This document shows positions 6,871 to 16,364 of a stretch of 64,000 nt of DNA, piece after piece. Where the stretch lies: the NCBI GenBank assembly GCA_013001595.1, contig JABDMH010000149.1, positions 40,608 to 104,607 on the forward strand. Reading direction: 5' to 3'. Origin of the DNA: Saprospiraceae bacterium (lineage in GTDB: Bacteria; Bacteroidota; Bacteroidia; Chitinophagales; Saprospiraceae). The position numbers and the translations under genes were made by a program. The notes below the pieces were generated by a model. The model was not told where the DNA came from, did no database searches, and saw nothing but the letters and a program-made list of their open reading frames with translations. Positions within the stretch are counted from its first letter, which is position 1. Each line of letters begins with the position of its first letter.

Positions 6871-8381
6871 ACTTCCAAGGGCTTAATGTGACAAATCGCG
6901 GCCCCCAGGTGGTCAATGATATCTGAAGCAATCAATGCATAGTGCCCAACTTTCTTAGCAGCTAAATCACCTGCAAGACCGTGCAGGAAGACACCGAGAC
7001 AAGCAGAGGTGACAGGTTCAAACCCTTGAGCCAGCATGCCCGTGATCACTCCTGTTAGGACGTCGCCACTTCCGGCTGTAGCCATACCCGGATTTCCAGT
7101 AGTGTTGAAGAAAACCTGGCCATCCGGGGTGGTGATACAGGTATGAGCTCCTTTGCATACTATGATGATCTGATGACGCAATGACAGGGCGATCTGTTGC
7201 TTCAATCGCATAAAGGAATGGTCCCACTTACCAAAGAGCCTTCGGTATTCTCCAGGGTGAGGGGTTAAGATAGAATTGGGAGGTAAGAGCTCTAACCAGG
7301 AGGGATTCTTGGCGATGATGTTTAGAGCATCTGCATCAATCACGAGAGGCCTTTGAGCCTTACGTAGCAGAGATTCCAATCCTGAACAAGTAAAAGAGTT
7401 TTGTCCAATACCGCAGCCAATAGCTGTGGCTTCGTGTAAGCCTTTTTCCTCTCTTCCGGAGAACCAATATTCGTGTTCATCGATTTCGACCATTGCTTCG
7501 GGGACACCCAACTGCAAGACGGTATAAGCATACTTAGGTACATGTACCGTTAATTTACCAACACCTGATCTGAGGCAAGCTTTTGCGGAAAGAAGGGCTG
7601 CACCGACCATACCATACCCTCCGCATATTAGCAAAGCATGACCAAAAGTACCTTTGTGATCAAACCTTTCCCTGACTTTTAGTGAGCCAGCTATGATTTG
7701 CTTTGTTAGCATCCGATGGGGTGTGGATGTTTCTTCAATTGCCTCTGGATGAAGTCCAATATCAAGTACTTTCCACGTGCCGAGCCAACGCTGGCTTTCT
7801 GGCATAAAGAAGGACAATTTCGGCTGTTGAAAGGTCAATGTATGGGCAGCTTCTATGACTTCTCCATTGCTAATGTCATCTGCTGAAAGTCCGCTGGGTA
7901 TGTCTATTGCTATGACTTTGTTTACGAAATCATTTAAGTGTCGTACAAGCTGGGCCCAATATCCGGTGACTGGTTTATTTAGACCGCTGCCGAATATTGC
8001 ATCGATTAGAACATCATCCTGTGCTATGCTTGGTAACTCATCGCCTTCATTCAGATTATGGAGGTCTACTGAACCTTGCTCCCTCAATCGTTCAAGATTA
8101 CTTGCAAAGTCCGCTGATCTACTTTTACCAATCCCAAGTGTGAAAACCAAGACAGAACGACCAGCACGAGATAACATCCTAGCAATCGCTAATCCGTCAC
8201 CACCATTGTTGCCAGGACCTGCAAAAACCACAAATCGCTGATTATTCAATTTATAGTGCTTTAGAATCCACTCAAATGCCTTAGAAGCTGCCCTTTCCAT
8301 CAGATCCAGGGACGAAATGGGTTCATTTCTTATGGTGAAATCATCAATAAACTTAATCTGATCTGCGGAAAAAATTTTCAT
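6867..8381 (-). CDS. nnrDE: bifunctional NAD(P)H-hydrate epimerase / ADP-dependent dehydratase
   Basis: The 504-residue enzyme repairs damaged NAD(P)HX. The N-terminal epimerase domain (about 1-215) contains FAGPGNNGGDGLAIARML and IDIPSGLSADD. The C-terminal dehydratase domain (about 230-500) is ribokinase-like and carries GTFGHALLICGGYGMVG, LTPHPGEY and the nucleotide loop GNPGMATAGSGDVLTG. Both halves are full length, as in Escherichia coli YjeF (Nnr). It is cytoplasmic. It is first in a minus-strand unit with the sirtuin and is divergent from the T9SS operon across a 311-bp intergenic region. Confidence 0.95.
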   Translation of the reverse strand: MKIFSADQIKFIDDFTIRNEPISSLDLMERAASKAFEWILKHYKLNNQRFVVFAGPGNNGGDGLAIARMLSRAGRSVLVFTLGIGKSRSADFASNLERLREQGSVDLHNLNEGDELPSIAQDDVLIDAIFGSGLNKPVTGYWAQLVRHLNDFVNKVIAIDIPSGLSADDISNGEVIEAAHTLTFQQPKLSFFMPESQRWLGTWKVLDIGLHPEAIEETSTPHRMLTKQIIAGSLKVRERFDHKGTFGHALLICGGYGMVGAALLSAKACLRSGVGKLTVHVPKYAYTVLQLGVPEAMVEIDEHEYWFSGREEKGLHEATAIGCGIGQNSFTCSGLESLLRKAQRPLVIDADALNIIAKNPSWLELLPPNSILTPHPGEYRRLFGKWDHSFMRLKQQIALSLRHQIIIVCKGAHTCITTPDGQVFFNTTGNPGMATAGSGDVLTGVITGMLAQGFEPVTSACLGVFLHGLAGDLAAKKVGHYALIASDIIDHLGAAICHIKPLEV

Positions 8382-8692
8382 ACAAGTACTAATATATGTT
8401 ATTCTTTAATATGTCATAATATTAGTTAAAATCATTATGTCAAGGTGCTTCGGACCTTGATATCTGGATAAAAATCCGATATGTAAAAAACCTAACCAGA
8501 ACCGCTAATACTTTAGCATTTTCTATATAGGTTAAAGTATTAAAACTTTTTTGCACACCTAAGCAATACAGGTACATTTAGGTTTGTAGCATTAGCAAAT
8601 CTGATATGTGAGTGACGAAATAATATGCTGATTTGCTCTAATATGGTACAGTTATTGCAGACAAATTGTAAGGTAACCAAATCAACATCACC
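8382..8692. other. divergent intergenic region with several hairpins and a possible promoter
   Basis: This 311-bp AT-rich stretch separates the NAD(P)HX repair gene (minus) from the PorP gene (plus). It holds two adjacent hairpins at 8440-8482, a short GCTAA-TACT-TTAGC hairpin near 8505, and TAGGTTTG at 8579-8586. The last fits the TAnnTTTG promoter element and may serve the T9SS operon, though no TTG lies at the usual distance upstream. No small gene is supported. Confidence 0.5.
8440..8482. other. two tandem stem-loops
   Basis: The first is TCAAGGT-GCTTCGG-ACCTTGA (8440-8460). The second is ATATCTGGAT-AAAA-ATCCGATAT (8460-8482), with one bulged T. They share a base and form back-to-back stems. 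No T-run follows on either strand, so they look more like a leader or protein-binding structure than a terminator. Confidence 0.45.
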
Positions 8693-9733
8693 TTGGACAG
8701 ACTTTTAGCGAACGGCTTAGTCCCACTTATTGTCCTATTGCTAGCAATAGGACGAGTAGGGGCACAGGACATTCACTATACTCAGTTCTATAATGCACCT
8801 GAGATATTGAATCCTGCGCTCACTGGTATTTTCTACGGTGATGTGCGGATGATGGGACATTTCCGTAGGCAATGGGAAAACGTGCCTGTAGACTACCTAA
8901 CCTTTTCAGGCACCTATGATATGAAGGTGTATCCTAAGAAGGCTAAGGGCAATGATTTCTTTGGTTTTGGTCTCAACTTCAATTATGATAACACCGGCTT
9001 TTCGAAACTGACACTGGCCCAGCTGCAATTGGGTGGTTCATACAGTAAAGAACTCGCTAAGAATGCATTCTTGACCGGTGGTGTCCAACTTGGTTTTTCC
9101 AGCAGAAGATTTAAGGAAGGGGACCTAACCTTTGATAATCAATTTGATCCCATCCGCAATATTTATGATCCTTCCTTGGCAACAGGGGAAAACTTTGACA
9201 ATACTTCCGAGTTTTATCCTGATCTTTCTATTGGTGCAAATTTAAGACTGCAGAAAGATGATCGACGCACGAAATTAGACTTTGGTGTAGGGTTATATCA
9301 CCTCAATGCTCCTAAGCAAGAGTTTTTTGATGATGGTGGTCAGAAGCTGCCTAGTCGTTTTTCCATTTATGCGCTAGGGGCATTAAAGTTGGCAGGACCG
9401 CTTGATCTATTACTACGGGGTCAGGCTCAATTTCAGTCTAGCTATCGCGCCTATGTGCCGGGAGCTGCACTCAAGATTTACCTGAACCAGAATAGGGGTA
9501 AAGAACTGGCATTCCAGGTTGGAGCTAATTTTAGGCTGAATGCGTTCACTGATGCCATCACACCCACGGTTGAGTTGCATTATAAGACACTGAGTGTAGG
9601 ATATAGCTACGATATAAATGTTTCGGATTTTCAGATTGCCACAGATGATAGGGGTGGACCAGAGATTTGGGTTGCCTATAGGATTGTAAAGGTGAAACCA
9701 TTGAGCCAATTTAAGACTTGTCCGATATTCTAG
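8693..9733 (+). CDS. PorP/SprF-family type IX secretion outer membrane protein
   Basis: The 346-residue protein starts at TTG 8693. A stop lies in frame at 8669-8671 and no ATG or GTG falls between, while the signal peptide (LVPLIVLLLAIGRVGAQ) needs this start. The mature N-terminus DIHYTQFYNAP followed by NPALTG is the signature of the PorP/SprF family, 14-strand-like barrels of the outer membrane. In Flavobacterium, SprF is needed to export and anchor the type-B adhesin SprB; family members are often encoded beside their cargo. Here the cargo gene (12190-16326) lies two genes downstream. The spacing to the next gene is 16 bases, indicating an operon. Confidence 0.93.
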   Translation: MDRLLANGLVPLIVLLLAIGRVGAQDIHYTQFYNAPEILNPALTGIFYGDVRMMGHFRRQWENVPVDYLTFSGTYDMKVYPKKAKGNDFFGFGLNFNYDNTGFSKLTLAQLQLGGSYSKELAKNAFLTGGVQLGFSSRRFKEGDLTFDNQFDPIRNIYDPSLATGENFDNTSEFYPDLSIGANLRLQKDDRRTKLDFGVGLYHLNAPKQEFFDDGGQKLPSRFSIYALGALKLAGPLDLLLRGQAQFQSSYRAYVPGAALKIYLNQNRGKELAFQVGANFRLNAFTDAITPTVELHYKTLSVGYSYDINVSDFQIATDDRGGPEIWVAYRIVKVKPLSQFKTCPIF

Positions 9734-9749
9734 AAACGAAGCTGCATTG

Positions 9750-12182
9750 ATGAAGAAGATAAAGACCATACTAACAAGTTTGATTCTACTTGCAGCAATT
9801 GCTGCAGTTCAAGGCCAGACTAGGCAGGCTTTTTTAGATGCGGCTGAGGCTTCCTTTGAAACAAAGGACTTCTATTCAGCTTTGCACTACTACAAGAATG
9901 TGCTGGAGTTCCGGGGAGACATCGGCGTCTACTATAAAGCTGCAGAGGCTGCGAGGAATTTCAACTCCTACAAAATGGCTGAGGAGTACTATAAGAAAGT
10001 GATAGAGTTGGAACAAAATGCTGAATTTCCACTGGCCACTTATTGGTTAGGGGAAATGCAATTGTATCGAGGTAATTACACAGAAGCTAAGCAAAACTTT
10101 GAGCTCTATCTTTCAGAGAATGAATTAGATAATCCTTATTACTCTGAAACGGCCAAACAGCAGATAGGCAGTATTGACTGGGCCATGTCTCAGGCTGATT
10201 CTGTGCGAGAATATGTTGAAATAGAACACTTGGGTTCGAATGTGAACACACCGTTTTCTGAGTACGGCCCTGTAATGCTGGGAGATACACTCTACTATGC
10301 ATCACTCAGGTTTCCATCAGAGATGGATGACTCTAAGCAAGAGCGAATTTTCTCAAAAGCGCTTTGGTCGATCAAAGGTGGAGAGGGCATCCAATTTGAT
10401 GAATCATTTAACGATGAAAAATACCATACCGGTCATGTAGTCTTTACCGAAAATCAAGATAGGGTCTACTACACCATCTGTGAGTACGAAAATGCCACAG
10501 AAATAAGGTGCGACATCTACTATCGCGATTACAGCGATGATAAATTTTCTGAACCAGTAAAATTACCTGGTTTTATTAATGATAGTTCGTATACTACCAC
10601 ACAGCCTAGCCTTGGCTTAGATCCGGTGAATGGGGAACAAGCCCTTTATTTTGCCAGTGACAGACCTGGTACCAAGGGTAAGTTAGACATCTGGTACTGT
10701 GTGATTGACGATGATGATGAGTTTGAAGAACCTGTCAATCTGATGCCCATCAATACCATTGAAAATGACTTGAGTCCTTTCTACCATAATGGTACACAGA
10801 CCCTATATTTCGCCTCCAAGGGATATGAAGGATTTGGAGGGTATGACATCTACAGTGTCTACACGGAAGATTTACATGATCCCTATATTGAGAATTTGGG
10901 AGCTCCAGTAAATAGTAGCTACAATGATCTTTATTTCTTCTTGGCAGATGATCAAGATACCGCATATTTGGCATCGAATAGACAAGGTTCTCTATTTCTG
11001 GAAGAAGCTGATGAGGCATGTTGTAATGACATTTACAAGGCAGTATTCGAGGATCTCGACATTAACTTGAAAGCACTGACCTTCGACCAAGCTACCCAAG
11101 AAGATCTATTAGGTGCCACCGTAACGCTGCTTGAGGCAAGTGATGAAGATAAGGTGTTGGACAGTCAAAGTGCGGAGAACACCAATCAGTTTATTTTTCC
11201 CCTTGAGCGCAACAGGAGCTACAAAGTCATCGCTACGAAACCCGGATATTTTCCCGATACCATTGCATTTAGTACCCGAGGTATAAACTCTTCACAAGAC
11301 ATCACCAAGCGATTATATCTACAGTCTGAGGCGCTTGATTTAGAGCTTTTTGTTTTCGATGATGAGACCAAAGCTGCGATTCGCGGGGCAACCGTCAAAC
11401 TGCTGGATGTCTCGGATCCTAGTAGTGAGATCGTAGCCCAGATTAACGAGGATGGCAATAGCTTTGAATTCCCACTCGAGAGAGATAAGTCTTACCAGAT
11501 CATTACTTCCAAGCGGGGGTACAAGCCAGACACATTGCAGTTAAGTACGAAAGATATTCCTGGCAATAAGATCAGTAAGAACATATACTTGAAGACTGGC
11601 AACTTGGAGGATTTCTTGCCTCTAGCCCTTTACTTTGACAATGATCATCCCAATCCTCGAACTTATTATCGTACCAGTCGTAGGACGTACGACGATACCT
11701 ATCCTCCATACATGGCAAGGAAAGAAGAATTTAAACAAGAATTCGCGGAACCACTCATTGATGGAGCTAAAGCAGAAGCTGAGGATGATATTGAGCGGTT
11801 TTTTGAGTATCAAGTTCGGGAAGGAAGAAATGACATCGTGAAGTTTATCGAGATTCTGACTGATGAAATCGGTAAAGGTGAGAACATTGAGATTGTTTTG
11901 CAAGGATTTGCCAGTCCAAGAGCACCATCTGCGTACAATGATCTATTGAGTAGTCGCAGAATTAGCAGCGTCATCAATCAATTTAGGAGATTTGCTGATG
12001 GAGAACTCATGGATGCAATGCAAGCCGGAACATTAAAGATTGTTCAGGAGCCGCTGGGTGAATCTAAAGCACCCATATATGTAAGTGATGAGATTGAAGA
12101 CGATAGAAATTCAATCTACAGTGTGCCAGCCTCACGAGAAAGGAGAGTAGAAATCATTGATGTAAGAAGATCAAACGACTGA
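9750..12182 (+). CDS. TPR-PD40-OmpA family periplasmic/outer-membrane protein (PorE-like architecture)
   Basis: I take the ATG at 9750 (the codon before it, TTG at 9747, is also in frame). The 810-residue product has a signal peptide, TPR-like helices (about 25-150), PD40/WD40-like blades (about 170-420, with FASDRPGTKGKLDIW and FASKGYEGFGGYDIY), two carboxypeptidase-regulatory-like beta-sandwich repeats (about 445-525 and 527-615, each with a Phe-Pro-Leu-Glu-Arg segment and a Tyr-Lys/Gln-Ile/Val core), and a divergent OmpA-like peptidoglycan-binding end (about 690-805, LQGFASPRAPSAYNDLLSSRR). PorE, a T9SS subunit, has the same general order. The protein probably tethers the PorP-associated complex to peptidoglycan. 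It lies between the PorP gene and the type-B cargo. Confidence 0.9.
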   Translation: MKKIKTILTSLILLAAIAAVQGQTRQAFLDAAEASFETKDFYSALHYYKNVLEFRGDIGVYYKAAEAARNFNSYKMAEEYYKKVIELEQNAEFPLATYWLGEMQLYRGNYTEAKQNFELYLSENELDNPYYSETAKQQIGSIDWAMSQADSVREYVEIEHLGSNVNTPFSEYGPVMLGDTLYYASLRFPSEMDDSKQERIFSKALWSIKGGEGIQFDESFNDEKYHTGHVVFTENQDRVYYTICEYENATEIRCDIYYRDYSDDKFSEPVKLPGFINDSSYTTTQPSLGLDPVNGEQALYFASDRPGTKGKLDIWYCVIDDDDEFEEPVNLMPINTIENDLSPFYHNGTQTLYFASKGYEGFGGYDIYSVYTEDLHDPYIENLGAPVNSSYNDLYFFLADDQDTAYLASNRQGSLFLEEADEACCNDIYKAVFEDLDINLKALTFDQATQEDLLGATVTLLEASDEDKVLDSQSAENTNQFIFPLERNRSYKVIATKPGYFPDTIAFSTRGINSSQDITKRLYLQSEALDLELFVFDDETKAAIRGATVKLLDVSDPSSEIVAQINEDGNSFEFPLERDKSYQIITSKRGYKPDTLQLSTKDIPGNKISKNIYLKTGNLEDFLPLALYFDNDHPNPRTYYRTSRRTYDDTYPPYMARKEEFKQEFAEPLIDGAKAEAEDDIERFFEYQVREGRNDIVKFIEILTDEIGKGENIEIVLQGFASPRAPSAYNDLLSSRRISSVINQFRRFADGELMDAMQAGTLKIVQEPLGESKAPIYVSDEIEDDRNSIYSVPASRERRVEIIDVRRSND

Positions 12183-12189
12183 TTAAAAG

Positions 12190-15100
12190 ATGACGAAGCT
12201 TTTGCAACGTACAGATAGATATAGGAAGAACCTGCTCCATATATTGAGCTTGGTTCTGATTGGCATGGCCCTGCTAATGCCGACTGAGTCGTTCGCTACT
12301 CACATAGTGGGAGGTGATCTGACGTATCGGTGTTTGGGTAATGATCGATACGAGATTACCTTGATGTTTTACCGGGATTGTCTAAACGGTGCAGAGGGTG
12401 CAGATTTTGATGATCCTGCATCCATAGCCATTTTCAATGCTGATAACAACCTGCAAGTCCAATTGGGACAATTGGGTCAAGTACTCATTCCTTTTAATGC
12501 TGACGACACTATAAGTCTCTCTAGTGATTGTTTTGTGGAAGGTGGTGATGGAGTTTGTGTGCATCGTACCATCTACAAGGCTGAAGTTGATTTGCCCTTT
12601 ATACCAGGAGGTTACCAGTTGGTTTATCAGCGTTGCTGTCGTAACTTCAGCGTCAGCAATATTATAGATCCATTGGAATCAGGTGCATCTTTCGTTGCTG
12701 AGATCTCTGAATTGGCATTAAGTGAATGCAACAGTTCTCCGGTATATCGTGATTGGCCACCAATCTTTGTCTGTCTTAATGAACAACTCAATTTTGATCA
12801 TTCGGCTACAGATGAGGATGGTGATTCTCTGGTATACAGCCTTTGTGCACCTCTCCAAGGTGGCTCATTTGCCAATCCTATTCCGCAGCCAGCACGTAAG
12901 CCACCCTATGATGAAGTAGTGTGGAATGCTCCTTATAACTTGGAAAATCTGCTGGGAGGTAATGATCCCTTGCGCATTGATCAACAAGGCATTCTGACAG
13001 GTACTCCTCAGGTTATTGGTCAATTCTTAGTGGGTGTATGTGTCGAAGAATATCGCGATGGAAATCTTATTGGATTTACCAAACGGGATTTTCAATACAA
13101 CACCTTAGATTGTGATAATCTAGTCCTGACCAGATTTAAGGTGGATACGTCATTTGTGTGTGCAGATGTGTTTAACGTTCAGGTCACTGACAACTCCACT
13201 GGGTTGCCAGAAGGCGCACCAATAAAATATACAGTTACTTCCGATAAGGGATTAAACTTGGTTTTTAATGAAGCCAATCCTTCTTTCCAAATAAATGGTA
13301 GGCAGACAGTTACGATTACACAGATGGTTGTAGTGGATTCGTCTTGTACCACAAATAAATCACAAAGTTTCTTTTTTGATGTGGAGGATACGGGAATTGG
13401 ATTCAACGATACCATTACCGTATGTGCGGGAAGTTCAATTGCTTTGAATCCGAATTTTAGTTCGGTATATGAATATACGTGGTCTCCTACTACTTATTTG
13501 ACTTTCGCTGATGGACCTAATCCAATCGCTGAGCCAGAAGAGTCTATTACATACAATGTTCGTGTGTACGATCCTATAAACGATTGCTTTGTAGAGGAGT
13601 CTATACATATCAATGTGATACCAAATCCTGACGTTACCGTTGATTTTAGTGTCTCGAAGGAGTGTGGTTCCACGACGGTCTCTTTTACCAACATTAGTGT
13701 GGGAGCGGACACATTTATCTGGAACTTTGGTGATCCTATGAATCCGGATTTTCGGTCTTCGGAAACAAATCCGACCTATACATATCCTGCACCTGGTACC
13801 TACGATGCGGTGCTTACCGTTCCTGGAGATGAGTGCAATTCCATTCGAACTAAACGACTTCCCGTCGCAGGTGATGACTTTGTCGATTTTGAAAGAGACA
13901 TTGAAAGCTGTGGTCCGAGTTTGATTGACTTGAATACCGGACTAAACCCATTATATATCTATGAATGGGAGGCAAATCCACTTATTCCAGATGTCACCGC
14001 TGCCGTTCCCGAAGTATACCTGAGGGAGGATGCGACGTTTAATGTCACGGTTACAGATCCACTTAATTTGGAATGTCAAATTATGGGCATCATGAACGTG
14101 ACCATTGGTGACCAACTCGTAGTGGATCTGGGAGATAGTATATTCACCTGCGAGGGCGGACCGATCGAACTCAATCCGGAAGGTGATCCCAACTTAATAT
14201 ACATGTGGACGCCAAATGATAATCTGGATGATCCCACAAGCTTTAATCCTACGGCCGATATAACAGAAACCATCCGATACGTTGCGAAAATTACGGATCC
14301 TAATGATGCCTCTTGCATGGTGCGCATTCCTTTGAAGGTAATCATTGGTCTAGATGATGGTGGTTTTGACGACGGCGATAGCTTAACGATTTGCGATAGT
14401 AGCAGCTTCTTCATTAATTCTGGTGCAAATCCAGATCTAGTCTACATGTGGTCTCCTACTACCGGACTAGATGATCCTACTCATCCAAATCCAATTGCTT
14501 CTCCTACGGAGAACACAACCTATACAGTCACGGTGAGTGACTCTGCGGGTGTTTGTACGATTACCAAGTCGATTTTTATAGAAGTGGTGCAATCTGATGT
14601 ATTACTCAATTTCGACATTTCAAAAGAGTGTAATTCTCTGACCTTGATGTTCATCAATCAGAGTCAAAATGCGTCAACTTATTTTTGGACATTTGGTGAT
14701 CCCAGGTTTCCAGACTCGGTTTCTATGGAAGTCAACCCCATCCACACTTATCCTTCAGGAGGTGACTATGAGGTAGAAGTACGCAGCAGTGATGATCCCA
14801 ATTGTACCGCCATTAGGGCTCGGAGAGTGACCATAACGGGTGAAGATTTTATGGATTTTTCAGATACCATTGTCACCTGTGATCCTAACAGGATACCCCT
14901 GAATCCCAACAGAAATCCAAATTATATCTATGCCTGGGCTCCTGATCCAGCCATAACAGATACCACCGCAGCCAATCCCATCATCAGTTTGTTTGAGGAT
15001 CGAACATTTAGGGTAACGGTCACGGATCCATTGAATGATACTTGCACAATAGAAGGAGAGGTGCTCGTTTTCCCCAACGATACGCTGATCCAGAATCTAC

Positions 15101-16326
15101 CAGATTCAATCATTGATTGTATGCCCAATATGATTGAGTTGCATCCAGGAGGGAATCCAGGTTTTACGTATCTGTGGGCACCAGCTGATCTCCTGGATGA
15201 TCCCACCAGCGCAAATCCTACAGCCAACGTAACAGAAACTACTACTTTCACCGTCACGATTACTGATCCAAATGATCCAATTTGTACAATCACCACTGAG
15301 GTGAAGGTGATCATAGCAGACTACATTCCACTCATTACCTCCGATCCAGTTGACATGGCTTGCATCGGTGATACGGTCACTTTGTCTGCCAAGGGCGAAC
15401 TTGTTGACTCATTGACGTGGTGCGACCCTCAAGGTAATGTGATCAGTGATCAGGCCACTTTTAGCTTCCCCATTGAAATTAGTGGCACGTATACGGTGAA
15501 AGGGATGAAAGGAGAATGCCTGTTTGTGGACAGTGTATTTATGGGTACGAGAATGCTAAACTTCATGTTGGATCCTGAAATGGCCAGTTGTCCTGGAGAT
15601 CCTGTTGAGATTACTCTGACAACTAATAGTGATGTACCGATCGATAGCATCATGTGGGCACCAGCAGATGATATTGCGATTGGTGCGACAAGCGATGTCG
15701 TGGTCGTGAGGCCTGAAATGGATGCAACCTATACCGCAACTGTGATATTTGCTGATGGTTGCGTCATTACAGATTCTGTGATGGTCAGGGTAAGTGACAT
15801 AGATAATAGATTTGACGCCATTGCTGTTCCTGATTCGATCTTCTTTGGCGAATCATCAACTTTGATCGCCACTTTGGAGGAAGGAGCAACCTATTCCTGG
15901 TCTCCAATAGATGACATTGTTAGTCCGAACGCTAACGAGACGCAAGTCAATCCACCGGAGACCGCTACCTACACAGTAGACATTATGGATGCCAGCGGAT
16001 GTATGACTAGCAAGACGGTGACAGTGACGGTAATCGATGTAAATTGCGAACCACCCAACATTTTCTTGCCTAATGCATTTAGCCCTAATGGTGATGGTGA
16101 AAACGATCGTCTTATGCTCAGGGGGCTCTATGTAGAAAGTATGGAACTGTTTATCTACAACCGTTGGGGTGAATTGGTTTTTGAGACCAGGAATCAAAAT
16201 ACAGCGTGGGATGGAACCCATAAGGGCAAGGAACTACCCCCTGATGTATACGGGTACTATTTAATGGTCCAATGCATCGGTGGAGATCAGCACATCGAAA
16301 AGGGTAATGTCTCTCTGCTGAGGTAA
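12190..16326 (+). CDS. giant PKD/Ig-like surface protein with T9SS type B sorting domain
   Basis: This 1378-residue protein has an N-terminal signal peptide (to about residue 36, ESFATHIVGGDLTY), a Cys-rich head, then many Ig/PKD-like beta domains with repeated WSPTT-L-DDPT and FGDP motifs. A block of about 322 residues is duplicated in tandem (see repeat). The last 90 residues are the gliding-motility type B (CHU_C) C-terminal domain: FLPNAFSPNGDGENDRL, IYNRWGELVFE, AWDGTHKGKELPPDVYGYY. Type B domains direct T9SS export but need a PorP/SprF partner, which is encoded in this operon. It probably forms an adhesin or fibre at the cell surface. It starts seven bases after the OmpA-family gene. 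Confidence 0.92.
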   Translation: MTKLLQRTDRYRKNLLHILSLVLIGMALLMPTESFATHIVGGDLTYRCLGNDRYEITLMFYRDCLNGAEGADFDDPASIAIFNADNNLQVQLGQLGQVLIPFNADDTISLSSDCFVEGGDGVCVHRTIYKAEVDLPFIPGGYQLVYQRCCRNFSVSNIIDPLESGASFVAEISELALSECNSSPVYRDWPPIFVCLNEQLNFDHSATDEDGDSLVYSLCAPLQGGSFANPIPQPARKPPYDEVVWNAPYNLENLLGGNDPLRIDQQGILTGTPQVIGQFLVGVCVEEYRDGNLIGFTKRDFQYNTLDCDNLVLTRFKVDTSFVCADVFNVQVTDNSTGLPEGAPIKYTVTSDKGLNLVFNEANPSFQINGRQTVTITQMVVVDSSCTTNKSQSFFFDVEDTGIGFNDTITVCAGSSIALNPNFSSVYEYTWSPTTYLTFADGPNPIAEPEESITYNVRVYDPINDCFVEESIHINVIPNPDVTVDFSVSKECGSTTVSFTNISVGADTFIWNFGDPMNPDFRSSETNPTYTYPAPGTYDAVLTVPGDECNSIRTKRLPVAGDDFVDFERDIESCGPSLIDLNTGLNPLYIYEWEANPLIPDVTAAVPEVYLREDATFNVTVTDPLNLECQIMGIMNVTIGDQLVVDLGDSIFTCEGGPIELNPEGDPNLIYMWTPNDNLDDPTSFNPTADITETIRYVAKITDPNDASCMVRIPLKVIIGLDDGGFDDGDSLTICDSSSFFINSGANPDLVYMWSPTTGLDDPTHPNPIASPTENTTYTVTVSDSAGVCTITKSIFIEVVQSDVLLNFDISKECNSLTLMFINQSQNASTYFWTFGDPRFPDSVSMEVNPIHTYPSGGDYEVEVRSSDDPNCTAIRARRVTITGEDFMDFSDTIVTCDPNRIPLNPNRNPNYIYAWAPDPAITDTTAANPIISLFEDRTFRVTVTDPLNDTCTIEGEVLVFPNDTLIQNLPDSIIDCMPNMIELHPGGNPGFTYLWAPADLLDDPTSANPTANVTETTTFTVTITDPNDPICTITTEVKVIIADYIPLITSDPVDMACIGDTVTLSAKGELVDSLTWCDPQGNVISDQATFSFPIEISGTYTVKGMKGECLFVDSVFMGTRMLNFMLDPEMASCPGDPVEITLTTNSDVPIDSIMWAPADDIAIGATSDVVVVRPEMDATYTATVIFADGCVITDSVMVRVSDIDNRFDAIAVPDSIFFGESSTLIATLEEGATYSWSPIDDIVSPNANETQVNPPETATYTVDIMDASGCMTSKTVTVTVIDVNCEPPNIFLPNAFSPNGDGENDRLMLRGLYVESMELFIYNRWGELVFETRNQNTAWDGTHKGKELPPDVYGYYLMVQCIGGDQHIEKGNVSLLR
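13399..15334 (+). repeat. tandem duplication of a ~966-bp module inside the type-B cargo gene
   Basis: Two successive modules match in order: Ig-like WSPTT, SKEC-led PKD with WNFGDP or WTFGDP, a Y-EW/Y-AW Ig domain, then a LDDPTS-NPTA Ig domain ending TDPND. Matching points are 13651 against 14617 (966 bases, 322 codons) and 14110 against 15079 (969 bases). The DNA copies have clearly diverged, so the duplication is not recent. Outer boundaries are approximate. Confidence 0.75.
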
Positions 16327-16364
16327 ATCCATCTGTACATAATTACAGAGATAGCTATGCAAGC

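Noticed and set aside
7010..7025. GGTTCAAACCC resembling a tRNA T-arm
   Set aside because: It lies inside the conserved dehydratase domain and no acceptor or anticodon arm can be built around it.
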